Shown: in pieces, positions 1 to 7,927 of the stretch
Layout of the letters: every line of letters begins with the position of its first letter
Position numbering within the stretch: position 1 is the stretch's first letter
Assembly: GCF_025354735.1 (NCBI RefSeq)
Contig: NZ_JANXMI010000104.1
Location: forward strand, 1 to 32,203
Direction of reading: 5' to 3'
Source: Rugamonas sp.
GTDB lineage: Bacteria; Pseudomonadota; Gammaproteobacteria; Burkholderiales; Burkholderiaceae_D
DNA: 32,203 nucleotides
Notes under the pieces: generated by a model
Databases searched by the model: none
Seen by the model: only the letters and a program-made list of their open reading frames with translations
What the model was told of the DNA's origin: nothing
Translations under genes and position numbers: made by a program

Positions 1-1270
1 CCGCCGACCACGCCGTCAGCAGCCGGCCGTGGATGGCGCCCACCATCTGCGTGCCGAACAGATCGGCCAGATAGGCCGGCACGGTGGCGAAGCCGCCGCC
101 GTACATCGACAGGATCACGCAGAAGCAGCCGATGAACAGGCCCTGCTGCAAGCCGTGGGCCGCGCCCGGGATCGCCGCGTAGAGCACGAAGCCGAGCACG
201 AAGAACACATAATAAGTGCCCTTGCGGCCGATGTAGTCCGAGCACCACGCCCACAGGAAGCGGCCGCCGATATTAAACAGCGACAGCAAGCCGGTGAAGC
301 CGGCCGCCAGCGCGGCGATCTGGCCTTTTTGCGCCACGGTCAGCGCCGTGACGCCGGTGTTCAGGCCCAGCAGGTGGCCGCCGAACACTTCCTGCAACAG
401 CGGCGAGGCCATGCCGAGGATGCCGATGCCGGCCGTCACGTTCAGGCACAGCGCCAGCCACACCAGCCAGAATTGCGGCACGCCCAGCACGCGCTGCACG
501 TGCACGTGGCGGCCGGTAATCATGGCGTTGCCGGCCTGGAGCGGCGGCGTCCAGCCGGCCGGCTGCCAGTTCGACGGCGGCACGCGGTAGGCCAGCGCGC
601 CGCCCATCATGAAGATGAAATAAATCGCGGCCATGGTCAGAAAGGTGGGCCAGACACCGATGGCGTCGGGCGTGGCGTAGAACTTCATCAGCCAGTCGGC
701 CAGCGGCGCGCCTATCATGGCGCCGCCGCCGAAGCCCATGATGGCCATGCCGGTCGCCATGCCGCGCCGGTCCGGGAACCATTTGATGAGCGTCGACACC
801 GGCGAAATATAGCCGAGACCGAGGCCGATGCCGCCGATCACGCCCGAGCCCAGCCACATGATCCAGATCTGGTGCGTATAAATGCCCAGCGCCGACATCA
901 CCAGGCTGCCGCACCAGCATACCGCCGACACGGCGCCCGCCTTGCGCGGACCGGCGTGCTCCAGCCAGCCGCCGAACAGTGCCGCGGCCAGGCCGAGGAA
1001 GACGAAGAACAGTGTGAACATCCAGCCCAGCATCGAAATCGGCCAGTCGCAGCTGGTCGACGTGATTTGTTCGAAGAAGCCGAGGTTCGCGGCGCAGACG
1101 ACGGGTTCGCGGATGCCGATGGCGCGCGACAGCGGCAGCCAGAACACGGAAAAACCGTAGGCCATGCCTATGCATAAATGGATGGCCAGCGCCGCCGGCG
1201 GCACCAGCCAGCGGTTGAAGCCGGGACCGGCGATGGTGCGGTCCTTCTGTAAAAAGTCTAACAAAGCCAA
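1..1270 (-). CDS. OFA-family MFS transporter (oxalate/formate antiporter-like), 3' end outside window
   Basis: About 423 codons are visible before the window edge cuts off the C-terminus. The protein is a polytopic inner-membrane carrier of the major facilitator superfamily. Recognisable stretches are RWLVPPAALAIHLCIGMAYG near the N-terminus, FPDRRGMATGMAIMGFGGGA in the middle, and LADLFGTQMVGAIHGRLLTA near the edge. These are typical of the OFA (oxalate/formate antiporter, YhjX-like) subfamily, which moves small carboxylates. The start is chosen as TTG at 1270-1268, because CGGGGGAG lies at 1284-1277, six bases upstream, and the family similarity begins right after it; the first in-frame ATG would remove part of the first membrane segment. 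The substrate cannot be read from sequence, and no oxalyl-CoA or formyl-CoA gene is visible nearby. Confidence 0.85.
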   Translation of the reverse strand, partial: MALLDFLQKDRTIAGPGFNRWLVPPAALAIHLCIGMAYGFSVFWLPLSRAIGIREPVVCAANLGFFEQITSTSCDWPISMLGWMFTLFFVFLGLAAALFGGWLEHAGPRKAGAVSAVCWCGSLVMSALGIYTHQIWIMWLGSGVIGGIGLGLGYISPVSTLIKWFPDRRGMATGMAIMGFGGGAMIGAPLADWLMKFYATPDAIGVWPTFLTMAAIYFIFMMGGALAYRVPPSNWQPAGWTPPLQAGNAMITGRHVHVQRVLGVPQFWLVWLALCLNVTAGIGILGMASPLLQEVFGGHLLGLNTGVTALTVAQKGQIAALAAGFTGLLSLFNIGGRFLWAWCSDYIGRKGTYYVFFVLGFVLYAAIPGAAHGLQQGLFIGCFCVILSMYGGGFATVPAYLADLFGTQMVGAIHGRLLTAWSA

Positions 1271-1374
1271 TACAATCTCCCCCGGTAATTTTCTTTCATA
1301 TCAATCTTTTCTTATGCAAAAAATTGAACGAGGGGAAGAATATCATGAAGCTATGATGCGGCGAAGATACACTT

Positions 1375-1399
1375 TGTGCCGCACGGCATGTCCGGCACA
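1375..1399. repeat. Inverted repeat between hydrolase and OFA transporter
   Basis: TGTGCCG at 1375-1381 pairs perfectly with CGGCACA at 1393-1399 across an 11-base loop. It lies 37 bases past the stop of the minus-strand hydrolase and about 100 bases before the OFA transporter start. No T-tract follows on either strand, so it is not a clear intrinsic terminator. It may be an mRNA hairpin or an operator. The rest of 1271-1435 is A+T-richer leader sequence with no gene and no promoter I can defend. Confidence 0.3.
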
Positions 1400-1435
1400 C
1401 GCCGCAGGACAGCCGACGCCCGCCCGCGCCGGCGC

Positions 1436-2668
1436 TTATTCGGTGCGGCCGCTGGTCATCTCCTTGCGCTCGCGCTGCGGCGACCAGACCACACTGTCGT
1501 CGACCGAATACAGGCGGCAAGCCTGGGCGCTGCCGTCCTGGCAGACGTCGAGCGCGCGCCGGTTCGGGTCTTCGCCCTCCTCGGCCCAGCCCCAGGCGCC
1601 GCTGGGCGACACGGCAAAGGCGCGCGGCGTGCCGCGTTGCAAAAAGCTGCGGTAGGCGGCGCGGCCGCTGTCGCTCAGATAGGGCACGGCGTTGATGTCG
1701 TCGAGCACGGCGAAATGGCTGGCCCGCGGCGCCGGCGGCTCCGGGATGACGTTGACGACGCGCGTCGGCATGCCGATGCTGCGCAGGAAACGCTCGGTGC
1801 GCGGCAGCCACACCGGCACGCCGTCGCGGCTGGCCAGCATGACGTGGGCGTCGCGCTTGAAGGGGCCGTAGGCGACCAGGGACGCGCGGCCGCCGCCGCG
1901 TTGGTAGGCCTGCCACATGCGCTGCGCCAGCGCCGGTGAAAAATAAGAGTCGTTGGCGCCATAGAACCACAGGCTGGGCACGCTGGCCGCCGCGCCGTAG
2001 CGGGCGTAGGCTTGCACCAGCGCGGCTTGCCAGTCGCAGTCGTCGTCGTCGTCGAGGCGCAAGCCGCCGGCGAAGTTGAGCACGCCGCGCACGCCGGCCA
2101 TGCCACGGGCCGCCAGCGCCACGCTGGCCAAGCCGCCGTAGGATTGGCCGGCGACGACGATGCGGTCGGCGTCTATCCACCGTTGGGCGCGGGCGTAGCG
2201 GATCACGTCGGCGATGTCGGCCGCCTGCGCTTCGCCGTTGGCGCCCATGTCGCAGCCGAAGTCGCGGTAGCGCCCGGTCGATTGCGCGTAGCCGCTGCGC
2301 ATCGGCACCAGCACGGCGTAGCCGCGCCGCACGAAGGCGCTGGCCATGTAGACGAAGCGGTCGCGCGCCTGTAAATGCGGATCGCCGCCCTGCTTGCCGT
2401 GGTTGATGATGAGCAGCGGGAACGGGCCGGGGCCGTCGGGCTTGAAGACGGTCGTTTCCAGCGATACGTCCAGCGCCGGGCCGGCCGGGATGGCGATGAT
2501 TTGTTCGTGCAGCGCCCGGTCCAGCGGCTGGGGCGCCGTGGATGCGGAGACGGTTGCTGTTGCGGTTACGGTTGCGGTTGCGGTTGCGGGCGCGGCCGCA
2601 GCGACGCCGGCGCCGAAGCCGAGGCCGAGGCCGGCCAATAGCGCGAGCATGGGCACGATGCCGCACAT
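1436..2668 (-). CDS. Secreted alpha/beta hydrolase (dienelactone hydrolase/CocE-like)
   Basis: 410 aa. Residues 1-26 form a hydrophobic signal peptide ending in an Ala-rich stretch, so the enzyme is probably periplasmic or released. Residues 27-45 are a low-complexity Ala-Thr-Val linker encoded by a DNA hexamer repeat. The hydrolase core follows: LLIINHGKQGG (about 85-95) fits the oxyanion-hole strand, and GQSYGG (174-179) is the nucleophile elbow with Ser176. The late DAHVML segment probably carries the catalytic His. The family hydrolyses esters or related bonds; the substrate is unknown. The start at 2668 has no good Shine-Dalgarno sequence; a second in-frame ATG at residue 7 would still leave a signal peptide. 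It sits alone between two transporters and may be its own transcription unit. Confidence 0.75.
   Translation of the reverse strand: MCGIVPMLALLAGLGLGFGAGVAAAAPATATATVTATATVSASTAPQPLDRALHEQIIAIPAGPALDVSLETTVFKPDGPGPFPLLIINHGKQGGDPHLQARDRFVYMASAFVRRGYAVLVPMRSGYAQSTGRYRDFGCDMGANGEAQAADIADVIRYARAQRWIDADRIVVAGQSYGGLASVALAARGMAGVRGVLNFAGGLRLDDDDDCDWQAALVQAYARYGAAASVPSLWFYGANDSYFSPALAQRMWQAYQRGGGRASLVAYGPFKRDAHVMLASRDGVPVWLPRTERFLRSIGMPTRVVNVIPEPPAPRASHFAVLDDINAVPYLSDSGRAAYRSFLQRGTPRAFAVSPSGAWGWAEEGEDPNRRALDVCQDGSAQACRLYSVDDSVVWSPQRERKEMTSGRTE
2552..2587. repeat. Hexanucleotide tandem repeat inside hydrolase gene
   Basis: Six consecutive 6-bp units lie on the plus strand: GGTTGC, TGTTGC, GGTTAC, then three exact GGTTGC. 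They encode the alternating Ala/Thr/Val linker just after the signal peptide of the minus-strand hydrolase. Because the unit is 6 bp, gain or loss of a unit keeps the reading frame and changes only linker length. Confidence 0.85.
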
Positions 2669-2770
2669 GCGCTTGCAAAAATAGCTATCAAAATGGCGTC
2701 GAAAACGGCGGCGCAGGCGGAATGCGGCGGTATCGATGATGCCCTCCGGTGAACGCTGAAGTGGTCACCA

Positions 2771-2800
2771 ATTCTAGGCAATACCGTTCCCTGAACGCAA
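2771..2800 (-). promoter_or_regulatory. Possible promoter with embedded palindrome upstream of hydrolase
   Basis: On the minus strand a good -10 hexamer TAGAAT (2776-2771) is preceded at 18 bases by a weak -35 TTGCGT (2800-2795). The spacer holds an inverted repeat, CGTTC (2785-2789) and GAACG (2793-2797), separated by CCT, where a repressor could act. The start codon at 2668 would be about 95 bases downstream. The -35 match is poor, so this is tentative. Confidence 0.3.
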
Positions 2801-2822
2801 TACCAAATTACCAATAGCAAGC

Positions 2823-2837
2823 ATTTCGGGCCGAAAT
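2823..2837. repeat. 15-bp palindrome ATTTCGG-G-CCGAAAT
   Basis: A perfect 7-1-7 palindrome lies between the DHA2 transporter stop (2942) and the hydrolase leader. It has no T-tract, and the one-base centre is too tight for an RNA hairpin, so a protein-binding operator is more likely than a terminator. The rest of 2669-2941 shows no gene. Confidence 0.4.
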
Positions 2838-2941
2838 TACATCCCGGGCGTTGCCGTGGAGATACTGAGGTCATGGATGGAAAGAGCGTCGGCGCTGCAA
2901 GGCCGGCGCGCACGGAACCCGCCGCGCGGGCATGGCGGCGA

Positions 2942-4513
2942 TTATTTCTGGCGCCCTATCATGCACCACGCGCTGAGCGCGCTCAGCAGCGCCAGCAGCG
3001 CCGACAGCAACATCTCCAGCCGGAAGCCGTGCACGAAGGCGGCGTCCACCGCCTGCTTCAGCGCCGCGCGCGGCGCCGGCGCCAGCGTGGCCGGCAGCTC
3101 GATGGCGACCAGCCGCGCACGCTGGTCCAGTACCTGCCGCCGCACCTCGGTGTCGACCTCGACCGCGCCGACGCGCCGCGCCAGGTCGGCGTTGAAGCCC
3201 AGGCTCATCGCCATGCCCAGCAGCGCGATGGCCAGCAGCGCAGCCACGCGCGAGACGGCGTTGTTGACGCCGGACGCGGCCCCGACCACGCTGCTGTCGA
3301 CCGCGTTCATCACCGTCGTCGTCAGCGGCGCGACGGCCACCGTCATGCCGGCGCCGAGCACCAGCACGGCCGGGAAATACGTGGTCCAATAGCTGCCGCC
3401 CACGCCCGGCACGGCGAACAGCGCGAAGCCGGCGCCGGCGATGGCCGGCCCGACCACCAGCGGCAGCCGGGCGCCGTAGCGTTCGACGAGGCCGCCCGTG
3501 TAGCGCGAAAACGCGAACACGATGACGGTGAACGGCAGCAGCGCGGCGCCGGCCGCCGTCGCCGAATACCCCTGCACCTGGATCAGATTGAGCGGCAGGA
3601 AAAACAGGCCGCCGCCCAGCGCCGCGTAGAGCAGCAGCGTCAGCAGGTTGGCGCCGCTGAAATCGCGCGACCGGAACAGCTGCAAGGGCAGCATGGGCGC
3701 GACTTGGCGCCGCTCCACCTGCACGAAGGCCAGCAGCAACGCCAGCGCCAGCAGCAGCGCGGCGATCACGCGCGCGTCGCCCCAGCCGCTGGCCGACGAT
3801 GCGATCAGCCCGAACACGAGACAGCCGAGCGCCCCGCTGGCCAGCGCCGCGCCCCACCAGTCGAGCCGCCGCGGCGCGTCCCGGTTGCGGCTTTCGGGCA
3901 CGTGGCGCAAGGTCAGCAGCAACACCGCCAGTCCCAGCGGCACGTTAATCAGGAAGGCGTAGCGCCACGACCAGTGCTGCACGAGAAAGCCGCCCAGCAC
4001 CGGCCCCAGCGCCGACGTGATCGCGCTGTAGCCGGACCAGGTGCCGATGGCCTGGCCCCGCTCGCGCTCGCCGAACGAGGAGCTGATGATCGCCAAGCTG
4101 CCCGGCACCAGCAGCGCGCCGCCCACGCCCTGCACCGCGCGCGCGACGATCAGCTGGCCGATACCGGAACTGAGGCCGCACCACAGCGACGCCGCCGAAA
4201 ACAGCAGCACGCCGATCAGGAACACGCGGCGCCGGCCGTAGCGGTCGCCGGCCGCGCCGCCCACCAGCAGCAGCGCCGCCAGCAGCAAGGCATACGATTC
4301 GACCACCCACTGCAGCTCGGCGACGCCGGCTCCGAACGCCTGCTGCAAGGCCGGCAGCGCGACGTTGACGACGGTGCCGTCGATGAACACCATGCTCGAC
4401 GCGAGGATGGTGGCCGCCAGCAGCCAGCGCCGCGAGGCCGGCGCGCACGGCGCATCGGCGCCCTGGCTGCGGATACGGCCTTCGGCGCACGGCAAATGGG
4501 TCGACACGGGCAT
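2942..4513 (-). CDS. MFS transporter, DHA2 (EmrB/QacA-type, 14-helix) drug exporter
   Basis: 523 aa, the usual length for 14-helix DHA2 exporters, which use the proton gradient to expel drugs or metabolites. After a polar N-terminus of about 35 residues comes the first helix, with the family motif FIDGTVVNVALP (D in helix 1). LVGGAAGDRYGRRRVFLIGV is the MFS motif A region between helices 2 and 3. Later segments include a loop with charged residues (VPESRNRDAPRRLDWWG) typical of the middle of DHA2 proteins. The start is set at ATG 4513-4511 because AGGAGAG lies just upstream (around 4517-4523); the longer frame to 4570 lacks such a site. No partner membrane-fusion protein (EmrA-like) or adjacent regulator is visible, so the pump may act alone in the inner membrane. 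Confidence 0.85.
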   Translation of the reverse strand: MPVSTHLPCAEGRIRSQGADAPCAPASRRWLLAATILASSMVFIDGTVVNVALPALQQAFGAGVAELQWVVESYALLLAALLLVGGAAGDRYGRRRVFLIGVLLFSAASLWCGLSSGIGQLIVARAVQGVGGALLVPGSLAIISSSFGERERGQAIGTWSGYSAITSALGPVLGGFLVQHWSWRYAFLINVPLGLAVLLLTLRHVPESRNRDAPRRLDWWGAALASGALGCLVFGLIASSASGWGDARVIAALLLALALLLAFVQVERRQVAPMLPLQLFRSRDFSGANLLTLLLYAALGGGLFFLPLNLIQVQGYSATAAGAALLPFTVIVFAFSRYTGGLVERYGARLPLVVGPAIAGAGFALFAVPGVGGSYWTTYFPAVLVLGAGMTVAVAPLTTTVMNAVDSSVVGAASGVNNAVSRVAALLAIALLGMAMSLGFNADLARRVGAVEVDTEVRRQVLDQRARLVAIELPATLAPAPRAALKQAVDAAFVHGFRLEMLLSALLALLSALSAWCMIGRQK

Positions 4514-4713
4514 GGCGCTCTCCTGATGGAGCTCTAATGTAGCATGGGTGCCGGCCACGGGTCCGCGCACTGATCGCCCCGTGGCATCGATCGCGCCGTG
4601 CTCCCGCCCCGTCCCCTGCCGCCCCGCACCCGCGCCGTGCGGCCGGCCGCGCCGCCGCGCGTTGCGGCCGCTGCTTGTTTTTTAGGCGGCGCCATGCGCG
4701 CGGCCGCGCATTG

Positions 4714-4722
4714 GTGTACACT
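4714..4722 (+). promoter_or_regulatory. Possible -10 element for the rod-like gene, within palindrome GTGTACAC
   Basis: TACACT at 4717-4722 is a reasonable -10 hexamer 26 bases before the ATG at 4749, overlapping the palindrome GTGTACAC (4714-4721). No -35 hexamer is evident at 16-18 bases, and no sigma-28 flagellar consensus is seen. The remainder of 4514-4748 is very G+C-rich and shows no gene. Confidence 0.25.
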
Positions 4723-4748
4723 ATCTGCAATTGCCGAAAGGAAATATC

Positions 4749-5084
4749 ATGGGATTCGCAGCCCTCAGCACCGGCGTCAGCGCGCTCAGCGCGACGCAAC
4801 GCGCGCAGGACGTGTCCGCGCACAACATCGCCAACGCCAGCACCCGGGGCTTCCAGCCCCAGCAAGCCAATTTTCAGGAAAGCGCTCCGGCCGGCAACGG
4901 CGTGAGCCTGTCGACCAGCGCCCGCGCGCTGTCGGCCGCCGACGCCGGCGACAATGGCGGCGGCAGCAATCTCAGCGTCGACGTCACCAATTCCCTGGTG
5001 TACAAAGCGCAATTCAACGCGGCGGCGGCGGTCGTCAAGACGGCCGACTCCACGCTCGGCTCGCTGATCGACACCAAGGCTTGA
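4749..5084 (+). CDS. Orphan short flagellar basal-body rod-like protein
   Basis: 111 aa. The N-terminus carries the flagellar rod/hook signature: GVSALSATQRAQDVSAHNIA, with the conserved NIANASTRGF (residues about 29-38), as in FlgB/FlgC/FlgG. The C-terminal 40 residues (VDVTNSLVYKAQFNAAAAVV) match the rod C-terminal helix that packs in the coiled-coil core of the rod or hook. Almost nothing lies between them except a Gly/Ser/Asp-rich loop, so it is shorter than FlgC (about 134 aa). No other flagellar gene is in the window. ATG 4749 is chosen over 4731 because AAAGGAAA precedes it. Its TGA (5082-5084) overlaps the next gene's ATG (5084-5086), which suggests translational coupling. Whether it joins the flagellum or has been reused is unknown. 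Confidence 0.75.
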   Translation: MGFAALSTGVSALSATQRAQDVSAHNIANASTRGFQPQQANFQESAPAGNGVSLSTSARALSAADAGDNGGGSNLSVDVTNSLVYKAQFNAAAAVVKTADSTLGSLIDTKA

Positions 5085-6673
5085 TGTTCGCCGACGTCGG
5101 CGGTGGCGCCAGCGCCGGCGGTGCCATCGATGCCGCCACCTTGCTGGCCGCCCTGCCCGCGCGCATCAGCGCCATCCCGCGCCAGCGCGCCGCGCTCACG
5201 CCGCACGCGCCCGCGCTGCACGACGGCGCGCGCCTCTGGAGCTACGCCGAACTGTCGCAGGCCATTGACGCCACCGCCGCGCTGCTGCGCGAACTCGGCG
5301 TGCGCGGCGGCGACCGCCTGATGGTGGTCGGCGAAAACTGCGTCGAACAGGTGGCGCTGATCTTCGCCGCCGCCCAGCTCGACGCCTGGATCGTCAACGT
5401 CAACAGCCGCCTGTCGGCGCCCGAGCTGGACCAGATCCGCCAGCATTGCGGCGCCCGGCGCGTCATCTACACCAGCGCCGCCTCGCCGGACGCGGCCGCG
5501 CATGGCGAACGCCACGGCGCCCATCGCGCCACTTCACCCTTCGGCCACTGGATGACCGGCGCCCTCAACGACGACTGCGCGCCGGCGCCGGTGACGCAAG
5601 ACGGCGCCGGCCAGGTGGCGGCGCTGATCTACACCAGCGGCACCACCGGCCAGCCGAAAGGGGTGATGCTGTCGCACCGCAGCCTGCTGTTCGTGGCCGC
5701 CGTGTCGAGCACCCTGCGCGGCCTGACGCCGCAAGACCGCGCCTACGGCGTGCTGCCGATCTCGCACAGCTACGGCCTGACGTCGGTGATGCTCGGCACG
5801 CTGTACGCGGGCGCCTGCCTGTACCTGGCGCCGCGCTTTTCACCGGCGGCGCTGCTGGCGGCGCTGCGCGAGCACCGCCTCACCATCCTGCAAGGGGTGC
5901 CGGCGATGTACGCGCGCCTGCTCGAAACGCTGGGCGACACGGCCGCGCCGCTGGCGTCGCAGCTGCGCTTCATCTACGCCGGCGGCTCGCCGCTGACGCC
6001 GCGCCTGAAGACGCGGGTGCAGCAGCTGTTCGGCCTGCCGCTCCACAACGGCTACGGCCTGAGCGAGTCCGGCCCCACGGTCAGCCAGACCCGCCTCGAC
6101 GCGCCGCGCGACGATGCCTCGGTCGGCTTCGTGATCCCCGGCGTCGAAGCGCGGCTGCTCGGTGCCGATGGCGCCGACATCGGTGTCGATCAGGCCGGCC
6201 AGCTGTGGATACGCGGCCCCAACGTCATGCTCGGTTACTGGCGCGAGCCGGCGTTGACGGCGGCGGCGCTGCGTCCCGACGGCTGGCTCGATACCGGCGA
6301 CATCGCCCGGCGCGCGGCCGACGGCGCGCTGTTCATCGTCGGCCGCAGCAAGGAATTGATCATCCGCTCCGGCTTCAACGTTTATCCGCTGGAAGTGGAA
6401 ACGGTGCTCAACGCGCAGCCGGGCGTGACGCAATCGGCCGTGGTCGGCCGCAGCGTCGGCGACGGCGACGAGGAAGTGGTGGCCTTCGTCGAACTCGATC
6501 CGCGCCACGACGTGACGGTGGACCAGCTGGCGCGGCAACTGGCGGCGGCGCTGGCGCCGTACAAGCGGCCGGCCGAGATCATCGTCATGACGGCGCTGCC
6601 GGCCGCCGCGACGGGCAAAATCCTCAAGGGCCAGCTGCGCGAGTGGGCGCGGCGGCGGCCCCGGCCCGGCTAA
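5084..6673 (+). CDS. Class I adenylate-forming enzyme, acyl-CoA ligase-like
   Basis: 529 aa, a normal length for a stand-alone acyl/aryl-CoA ligase, which activates a carboxylic acid with ATP and usually transfers it to CoA. All core motifs are present: A3 P-loop YTSGTTGQPKG (183-193), A5 GYGLSESGP (323-331), A7/A8 region WLDTGDIA (401-408) then GRSKELIIRSGFNVYP (420-435), and A10 TGKILK with catalytic Lys512. There is no carrier-protein or thioesterase domain. The open frame extends upstream to 4598, but that part runs through the rod-like gene in another frame. The ATG at 5084 sits on that gene's stop codon, so translation is probably coupled. The substrate is not deducible; a fatty or aromatic acid is likely. 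Confidence 0.85.
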   Translation: MFADVGGGASAGGAIDAATLLAALPARISAIPRQRAALTPHAPALHDGARLWSYAELSQAIDATAALLRELGVRGGDRLMVVGENCVEQVALIFAAAQLDAWIVNVNSRLSAPELDQIRQHCGARRVIYTSAASPDAAAHGERHGAHRATSPFGHWMTGALNDDCAPAPVTQDGAGQVAALIYTSGTTGQPKGVMLSHRSLLFVAAVSSTLRGLTPQDRAYGVLPISHSYGLTSVMLGTLYAGACLYLAPRFSPAALLAALREHRLTILQGVPAMYARLLETLGDTAAPLASQLRFIYAGGSPLTPRLKTRVQQLFGLPLHNGYGLSESGPTVSQTRLDAPRDDASVGFVIPGVEARLLGADGADIGVDQAGQLWIRGPNVMLGYWREPALTAAALRPDGWLDTGDIARRAADGALFIVGRSKELIIRSGFNVYPLEVETVLNAQPGVTQSAVVGRSVGDGDEEVVAFVELDPRHDVTVDQLARQLAAALAPYKRPAEIIVMTALPAAATGKILKGQLREWARRRPRPG

Positions 6674-6737
6674 GCGCGCGCCTCGAAAGCGCCGCCTGTG
6701 GCAAACTGCAACTCGTCAATAGCATCCGGAGCAGCGC

Positions 6738-7826
6738 ATGACAGACAGCGACAGCAAGGACAGCAAGGACAGCGGTCACGGCGGGCGCGACGCGCCGCCG
6801 GCCGGACAGCCGCACGCGGCACAGGACAAGGTACAAGACGCGGCACAGAACAACATGCAGGACAAAGTACGGGACGAGGCGGCGGACGAACAATCCGGCG
6901 GCCAGCGCCGGCGCCGCTCGGACCGCGACCGCCGCTCCGACGGCACGCCGCGCTACCTCGATCCCGGCGACACCGTGTTCAGCCTGTGGGGCCGGGTGCT
7001 GATGGCGCGCTACCGGCGCATCGCCGCGTCGGCCACGCGCCACATCATCCAGCGGCCGCTGCACATCGGCATTTCGGCGCGCATCTTCCACCCGGAGGCG
7101 GGCGCCACGGGACTGCGCAGCAAGAATCTGCAATATCTGGAAGAGTCGATCGCGCAGTGGGTGATGTCGCGCGACGTGCTCGTGTTCATGATCCCGACCG
7201 TCAACACCGACGGCCTGCTGCACCCCAGCAGCATCCGTCTGCGCGACTACGCCAGGCACCTCGACGGCCTGGTGCTGCAAGGCGGCGCCGACGTCTCGCC
7301 GCAAAGCTATTCCGAAACGCCCACCCGGCCCGAATGGGGCGGCGACCGCGCGCGCGACATGTACGAGCTGGAGCTGCTGCACGAATTCGTCGAGGCCGGC
7401 AAGCCGGTGCTGGGCATCTGCCGCGGCTGCCAGCTCATCAACGTCGCCTTCGGCGGCACGCTGTTCCAGGACATCTCCAGCGAAGTGCCGGACGCGCTCT
7501 CGCACGTCAACGACGACTACGACCGCAACCGCCACGCCATCACCTTCCCGGCCGGCTCCTCGCTGGCGCGGCTGTTCAAGGGGCAGAGCCGCGGCCTGGT
7601 CAATTCCATCCACCACCAGGCCGTCAAGACGCTGGGGCGCGACATGGCCATCGAAGCGCTGTCGGCGCCGGACCAGATGGTCGAGGCGATCCGCTACCGC
7701 AAGGCGCCCTTCGTCATGGGCCTGCAGTGGCATCCCGAATTCCACCGCGCAGGCGGCGTCGAGCTGCTCGACTGCACGCCCATCCTCGACAACTTCCTGC
7801 GCGTGGCGCGCGAAACGCGCTTCTGA
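6738..7826 (+). CDS. Gamma-glutamyl-gamma-aminobutyrate hydrolase-family protein (PuuD-like) with charged N-terminal extension
   Basis: 362 aa. The class I glutamine-amidotransferase fold runs from about residue 105 to the end: VLQGGADVSP (179-188), the nucleophile loop GICRGCQ with Cys228, and the HPE motif with His332 and Glu334. This triad belongs to the peptidase C26 family, which hydrolyses gamma-glutamyl amides, as PuuD does in putrescine breakdown. Residues 1-70 are an odd extension: Asp/Ser/Lys repeats, an imperfect repeat of QDKV-x-D (31-34 and 41-44), then an Arg-rich patch (57-66). It is likely disordered, and PuuD itself (about 254 aa) lacks it. GGAG six bases before ATG 6738 supports the start. 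No other Puu-pathway gene is next to it, so the substrate is open. Confidence 0.8.
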   Translation: MTDSDSKDSKDSGHGGRDAPPAGQPHAAQDKVQDAAQNNMQDKVRDEAADEQSGGQRRRRSDRDRRSDGTPRYLDPGDTVFSLWGRVLMARYRRIAASATRHIIQRPLHIGISARIFHPEAGATGLRSKNLQYLEESIAQWVMSRDVLVFMIPTVNTDGLLHPSSIRLRDYARHLDGLVLQGGADVSPQSYSETPTRPEWGGDRARDMYELELLHEFVEAGKPVLGICRGCQLINVAFGGTLFQDISSEVPDALSHVNDDYDRNRHAITFPAGSSLARLFKGQSRGLVNSIHHQAVKTLGRDMAIEALSAPDQMVEAIRYRKAPFVMGLQWHPEFHRAGGVELLDCTPILDNFLRVARETRF

Positions 7827-7882
7827 CCCGGTTGGAAGCCGGCCGCGCCGCAGGTAGCGGCGGCGGCGGGCGGCGCTTCCTG

Positions 7883-7909
7883 TAGACTGCGACATTGATG
7901 ATATGTCGC
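7883..7909 (+). promoter_or_regulatory. Possible -10 plus inverted repeat before solute-binding protein gene
   Basis: TAGACT (7883-7888) resembles a -10 hexamer. It is followed directly by a perfect inverted repeat, GCGACAT (7889-7895) and ATGTCGC (7903-7909), around TGATGAT. The repeat would cover the transcription start, a place where a repressor could act, and it ends 18 bases before the ATG at 7928. No convincing -35 is seen. Confidence 0.35.
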
Positions 7910-7927
7910 GATCCGCGTGGAGCAACG

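Noticed and set aside
1290..1330. Possible sigma-54 promoter (TTGCAT) before the OFA transporter
   Set aside because: No GG element is found at the -24 position, so the match is only the common TTGCA.
4674..4748. Flagellar sigma-28 promoter for the rod-like gene
   Set aside because: Neither a TAAAG-type -35 nor a GCCGATAA-type -10 is present.
4598..5083. N-terminal extension of the acyl-ligase open frame
   Set aside because: It lies out of frame through the rod-like gene and is Arg/Gln-rich with no similarity; adenylation-domain similarity begins after ATG 5084.
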